DNA from: Rudanella paleaurantiibacter
GTDB lineage: Bacteria; Bacteroidota; Bacteroidia; Cytophagales; Spirosomataceae
Length of the DNA stretch: 64,000 bases
NCBI RefSeq assembly: GCF_009184635.1
Contig: NZ_WELI01000006.1
Location: 186,001-250,000 of the forward strand
Direction: 5' to 3'
A program made the translations under genes and the position numbers. Shown here in pieces: positions 60,747 through 64,000 of this stretch. Every line of letters starts with the position of its first letter. The first letter of the stretch is position 1. Below the pieces are notes generated by a model. That model did no database searches, was not told the DNA's origin, and saw only the letters and a program-made list of their open reading frames with translations.

Positions 60747-63700
60747 CTAACTCTCATCAAGGGCTTTTTGCAGAACCCGGGCAAATTCCTTGTCGTTGGG
60801 GGGGAGCAGCATGGTGGCATGGTCGCCCGGAACATCGTGGATGTGCAGCCCCCGGAGAGCAAATTTCTTCCAGCCCAGAAATTCGCGGTCTTCGATGTAG
60901 TAGAGCCGTTTCCGAGCCTTGAAAACATGAATTTCCCCGTCGTATGGCTGAATCCGGTAGGTGTGAAACGCCGTTTCGTGCTTCTCCATCATCCGTTGCA
61001 GATGGTCGTCGAGGGGCATGGGCTCGTTGTTCGCCAGGCCCACGGCCTTCAACACGCCTTTTACCTGCCGCTCTACGTATTCGCCCTGATACCGGAGCGT
61101 CGGAATCGGGTCTTCGAGCAGCGACCGGCCAATCCAGGCCATTTTGGGGATCTGCCGACCTAAACGCCACGTCAGCCGACTCAGGAACGGGCGGCTTTGG
61201 GTTGAGTCTTCGGCGTTGGTATCGAACATGCCAAGCAACTTCACCACTTTGCCTTGCTGCTGCAACTGCCGGGCCATTTCGAGGGCTACGTACCCGCCAA
61301 ACGAGTAGCCCGCCAGCGCGTACGGGCCGTTGGGATCGTGTTCGAGTAACTCCTCAATATAGTCGGCGGCAATAGCCTCCATGCTATCAAGGGGCTCCTC
61401 GGTACCGTCGAGACCGCGGGCCTGAAACCCGTAAATGGGCTGCTCGGCGTCCATGTGTTCTACCAGCCCTTTGAACGTGAGTAGATTGAGCCCTCCGCCA
61501 TGCACCACAAAGATCGGGGGCTTGCTCCCGTACGGCTTAATAGGCACCAGCGACCGTTGCAGACTGTATGTCTGGTCGGGCTGAATAAGCCGGGCCAACG
61601 CCCGAATAGTGGGTGCTTCGAACAGGGTAGACAGCGGTAACCGCCGACCGGTTTCGCGTTCGAGTTGCGCCATCGCCCGCACAGCCAGCATAGAGTGCCC
61701 GCCCAACTCAAAGAAGTTATCGTCCACGCTGATGTTCGGTAGGCCAAACATCTCCTGCCAGATAGCGGCTATCTGTTTTTCTTCGCGGGTGCTGGGCTCG
61801 CCCGAGGGTTTCGGGGCGGCTTCTTTTCGGGCGAAAGCTGGGGCAGGCAGGGCTTTCCGGTCAATTTTACCGTTGGCCGTTACCGGTAGTTTGGCCAGCG
61901 CCACAAAATCAGTGGGCACCATGTAGCCGGGCAGCGTTTGGGCCAATTGTTGCCGCCACTGCCCTATTTGCTCTTTAGTGAGGGTGGGCGTTGCGCGGTA
62001 GGGTTCGCTCACGAGTGAGCTGAGGGGCTGTTGTATCCCTTCGGTCAGCCCGGTCGGCATTGGGGGTAACTGGGCACTGGCTGTTTCGGGGATAAAAACG
62101 ACATCGAGTGCATTGTCGTGCCCATCCGACGCCCAGCGCACAAAAGCCCGGAATCCCGTTTGCTCGGCCAATTGCCAGAACTGGTTTGGGTCAATGCCCG
62201 CCGGAATCTGGGCCAGTCGTTGCCGAATCGGCTGAATAGATGCCAGACTGTCGGCTTCGTGGAGCCAGTTTCGCAGGGCATGATCGGCCGCTGTACGCCC
62301 GTTGGGTACGCCTGTGAGCCGTACGCCCGCCAGCGGATGCTGACGTAAGTGCCTTTCCAGAGCCTCTACGGACCCTACCGTATCCCAGTCGAGCGTAGTA
62401 GAGACCTCAGCCGTTGCCGGAGCCTCGCCCACGTATAGCCACACATCGAAGTGATATTTGGTGGTTTCGTTGATGGCCGCGCCTTCGCGGATCTGCACAT
62501 CAACCGCCGAAATAGCGGGTATCAGGCTCGGTAATTGGTAGAAAAACGCCGGGTCGGCCATGAGCTCGTCGTCGAGCCGGATGCGCCGGTTCACGGCATC
62601 CCGGAAATCGGCGACCCGTTGAGAGTCGGCGGCTCGTTTAAACTGATCGGCGGTGTGATGTTGCTCCTGAAGGCGGTAAATCTGCATATCGCCCACCAGT
62701 ACACAGCCGCCCGGTGCGGTAGCCGCCACGGCCCCCCGAATTACGTCGAGCAGATAGCGCAGATCGGGGAAATACTGGGCTACACTGTGCACCAGTACCA
62801 GGTCCTGCGAGGCCGGTTCAACCATCGAATAGTCGTCGGCGAGGGCCACCTGCGCCCGGATCTGCCCTTGTTTGGTCAGGTTGCGCCGGGTGAGTTGCTG
62901 GTTCAGGTTATCGATGGCCGACTGGGCGTAGTCGGTGGCGAGGTAGCTATCGGCTTCGGGGGCCAGTTCAAACAGCAATTGCCCGGCCCCGGAGCCTACT
63001 TCCAGAATCCGACGGGCGTGCAGGGCTTTGATCCGTTTGATCGATTGTTTCAGCCACTCGTCGGCCTGCTCGCGGATGTCTGTCTGGTCGGAGAGCTGCT
63101 CGGCAATCCGAATGTCCAGATCGGCTACATCGGCGGGGTCGGCATTGGGGTCGTTGAGGCCGGCTTCGTAAATGGCATCCCAACGGCTTTTCCAGCCCGC
63201 ATCGCCTTCATCGGCGGGGCTGCTACCCGGCACCACGTAGGCCACGAGTCGTTGGTCGCCGGGTTGGTCTTCGCGGGCCATCACCACGGCATTGTCGATA
63301 CCCGGCAACCGAAGTAGCTGGTGCTCAATTTCGCCCGGTTCAATCCGGTGCCCCCGAATCTTGATCTGCTGATCGATCCGGCCGAGGTACTGAATATCCC
63401 CGTTGGGCAGGTATCGGCCCAGATCGCCCGACCGGTAAAACCGCTCGCCCGGTGCGAACGGCAACGTGACAAACTTTTCGGCCGAAAGCTGCGGCTGGTT
63501 GAGGTAGCCTGCCCCCACACCCGCCCCGCCAATGACCAGTTCGCCCGCCATCCCGTTGGGTAGGGGCTGGAGTTGCTCATCAACAATCACAATGCGCACT
63601 CCACCGATTGGCGGGCCAATGGTGATGAGGTCGTCGGTGGGTAAAATCGTCTTGCCCGTTGCGTAGACCGTTGTTTCGGTTGGGCCGTAGTAGTTATACA

Positions 63701-64000
63701 GCTCCCGGCAGGTACCCAGCAGTTTATCGGCCAGGTCTTTGGGCAGAGCCTCCGCGCAGGAAATCACGCGCAGGTCGGCGGAGCCGCGCCAGCCGGTTTC
63801 CCATAACATACGGAGGGTGGCTGGGGTGGTTTGTACAAACGTGATGGCCTCGTTCCGAAATAGTTCGGCCAGGGCTTGTCCGTTGCGCACCGTATCGGTA
63901 TCGACCACGACGAGTTCGGCCCCCACGAGTAAGGGAAGGTAGATTTCGGCGGTGGTGATGTCAAACGCAATGGTGCCCATCGTCACCGTTTTGTCGGCCG
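60747..64000 (-). CDS. Nonribosomal peptide synthetase, terminal module A(nMT)-PCP-TE (5' part beyond window)
   Basis: The frame is open to the window edge; about 1,083 residues are visible and the gene begins off-window. Order from the visible start: adenylation domain from motif A4 (FDITTAEIY, Asp of the amino acid carboxyl/amino contact present), A5 NYYGPTETT, A7 YRSGDLGRYL, A8 GRIDQQIKIRGHRIEPGEIE; an N-methyltransferase inserted between A8 and A9 (ILEVGSGAGQLLFELAP, about 325-340, SAM site); A9 LPGYMVP and A10 NGKIDRKALP (about 700-720); PCP with DDNFFELGGHSMLAVRAM (about 765, carrier Ser); thioesterase with GYSFGGYVALEMA (about 885) and GDHATML His near the end. It activates and N-methylates one residue, then releases the product. 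The substrate amino acid is not determinable here. Confidence 0.92.
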   Translation of the reverse strand, partial: ADKTVTMGTIAFDITTAEIYLPLLVGAELVVVDTDTVRNGQALAELFRNEAITFVQTTPATLRMLWETGWRGSADLRVISCAEALPKDLADKLLGTCRELYNYYGPTETTVYATGKTILPTDDLITIGPPIGGVRIVIVDEQLQPLPNGMAGELVIGGAGVGAGYLNQPQLSAEKFVTLPFAPGERFYRSGDLGRYLPNGDIQYLGRIDQQIKIRGHRIEPGEIEHQLLRLPGIDNAVVMAREDQPGDQRLVAYVVPGSSPADEGDAGWKSRWDAIYEAGLNDPNADPADVADLDIRIAEQLSDQTDIREQADEWLKQSIKRIKALHARRILEVGSGAGQLLFELAPEADSYLATDYAQSAIDNLNQQLTRRNLTKQGQIRAQVALADDYSMVEPASQDLVLVHSVAQYFPDLRYLLDVIRGAVAATAPGGCVLVGDMQIYRLQEQHHTADQFKRAADSQRVADFRDAVNRRIRLDDELMADPAFFYQLPSLIPAISAVDVQIREGAAINETTKYHFDVWLYVGEAPATAEVSTTLDWDTVGSVEALERHLRQHPLAGVRLTGVPNGRTAADHALRNWLHEADSLASIQPIRQRLAQIPAGIDPNQFWQLAEQTGFRAFVRWASDGHDNALDVVFIPETASAQLPPMPTGLTEGIQQPLSSLVSEPYRATPTLTKEQIGQWRQQLAQTLPGYMVPTDFVALAKLPVTANGKIDRKALPAPAFARKEAAPKPSGEPSTREEKQIAAIWQEMFGLPNISVDDNFFELGGHSMLAVRAMAQLERETGRRLPLSTLFEAPTIRALARLIQPDQTYSLQRSLVPIKPYGSKPPIFVVHGGGLNLLTFKGLVEHMDAEQPIYGFQARGLDGTEEPLDSMEAIAADYIEELLEHDPNGPYALAGYSFGGYVALEMARQLQQQGKVVKLLGMFDTNAEDSTQSRPFLSRLTWRLGRQIPKMAWIGRSLLEDPIPTLRYQGEYVERQVKGVLKAVGLANNEPMPLDDHLQRMMEKHETAFHTYRIQPYDGEIHVFKARKRLYYIEDREFLGWKKFALRGLHIHDVPGDHATMLLPPNDKEFARVLQKALDES

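Noticed and set aside
1-64000. tRNA, rRNA, CRISPR arrays, phage or complete insertion sequences
   Set aside because: No cloverleaf-type T-loop pattern outside genes, no regularly spaced repeats and no transposase or integrase gene were seen; only short non-coding palindromes suggest mobile DNA.

Overview
The window reads as chromosomal DNA of a Cytophagales-type Bacteroidetes. The closest fit by gene style is the Spirosoma/Rudanella group, but this is an inference from content and not from a marker gene. Supporting signs are a fused SecDF, a CarboxypepD_reg-type TonB receptor, a FecR anti-sigma factor, a DUF4369-like TlpA, a CHU_C (type IX secretion, sorting type B) protein, an ECF sigma-crtI-crtB carotenoid block, E. 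coli-type PurB, absence of Shine-Dalgarno sequences, and several TAnnTTTG -7 promoter elements. GC content is moderately high, codon use is even, and most intergenic hairpins are clean intrinsic terminators.

Layout. 1-6.6 kb (+): end of an M16 peptidase, plsY, an M20 dipeptidase, a DUF1207 protein with a long charged coiled coil, purB. 6.6-8.8 kb: a membrane polyferredoxin diverging from a small unknown gene. 8.9-15.8 kb (-): five genes that all carry export signals (a secreted SdrD B-like protein, DUF6807/PmoA-like, Tat-type Gfo/Idh/MocA oxidoreductase, DUF1080 3-keto-glycoside hydrolase, Tat-type sugar isomerase/epimerase), which looks like an extracytoplasmic keto-sugar pathway. 15.9-20.7 kb (-): FecR-like protein, large M16 peptidase, pyrF. 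20.8-22.2 kb (+): rfbC and a CpsB/YwqE-type phosphatase homologue that has lost metal ligands. 22.3-29.7 kb (-): DJ-1/PfpI protein, proC, TlpA-like, gatB, crtB, crtI, ECF sigma. 30-42.8 kb: amino-acid permease, secDF, small membrane protein, VOC protein (+), THI5/NMT1-like protein, TonB receptor, TPR protein, SDR epimerase; then metG (+).

45.4 kb to the right edge is an exopolysaccharide/secondary-metabolite region. A plus-strand operon encodes a stand-alone receiver with Glu at the phospho-acceptor position, a receiver-fused initiating sugar transferase with a four-Cys insertion, two GT2 enzymes, a Wzy-like protein and a GT4. It converges on a minus-strand operon of a Sfp-type phosphopantetheinyl transferase, GT4, an unknown protein and a GT11 fucosyltransferase. 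Divergent from that is a tightly coupled plus operon of a CHU_C-domain protein, a clan GH-A glycosidase-like protein and a Wzx flippase. The window ends inside an NRPS whose visible part is A(nMT)-PCP-TE, separated from the flippase by a nested palindromic element. No Wza/Wzc-type export genes are visible.

The most noteworthy signals are the receiver-controlled (or pseudo-receiver) sugar transferase, the degenerate CpsB-like protein, the fully exported keto-sugar cassette, the phosphopantetheinyl transferase/NRPS embedded in a glycan locus, and at least three distinct MITE/REP-like palindromes. No tRNA, rRNA or CRISPR array was recognised.
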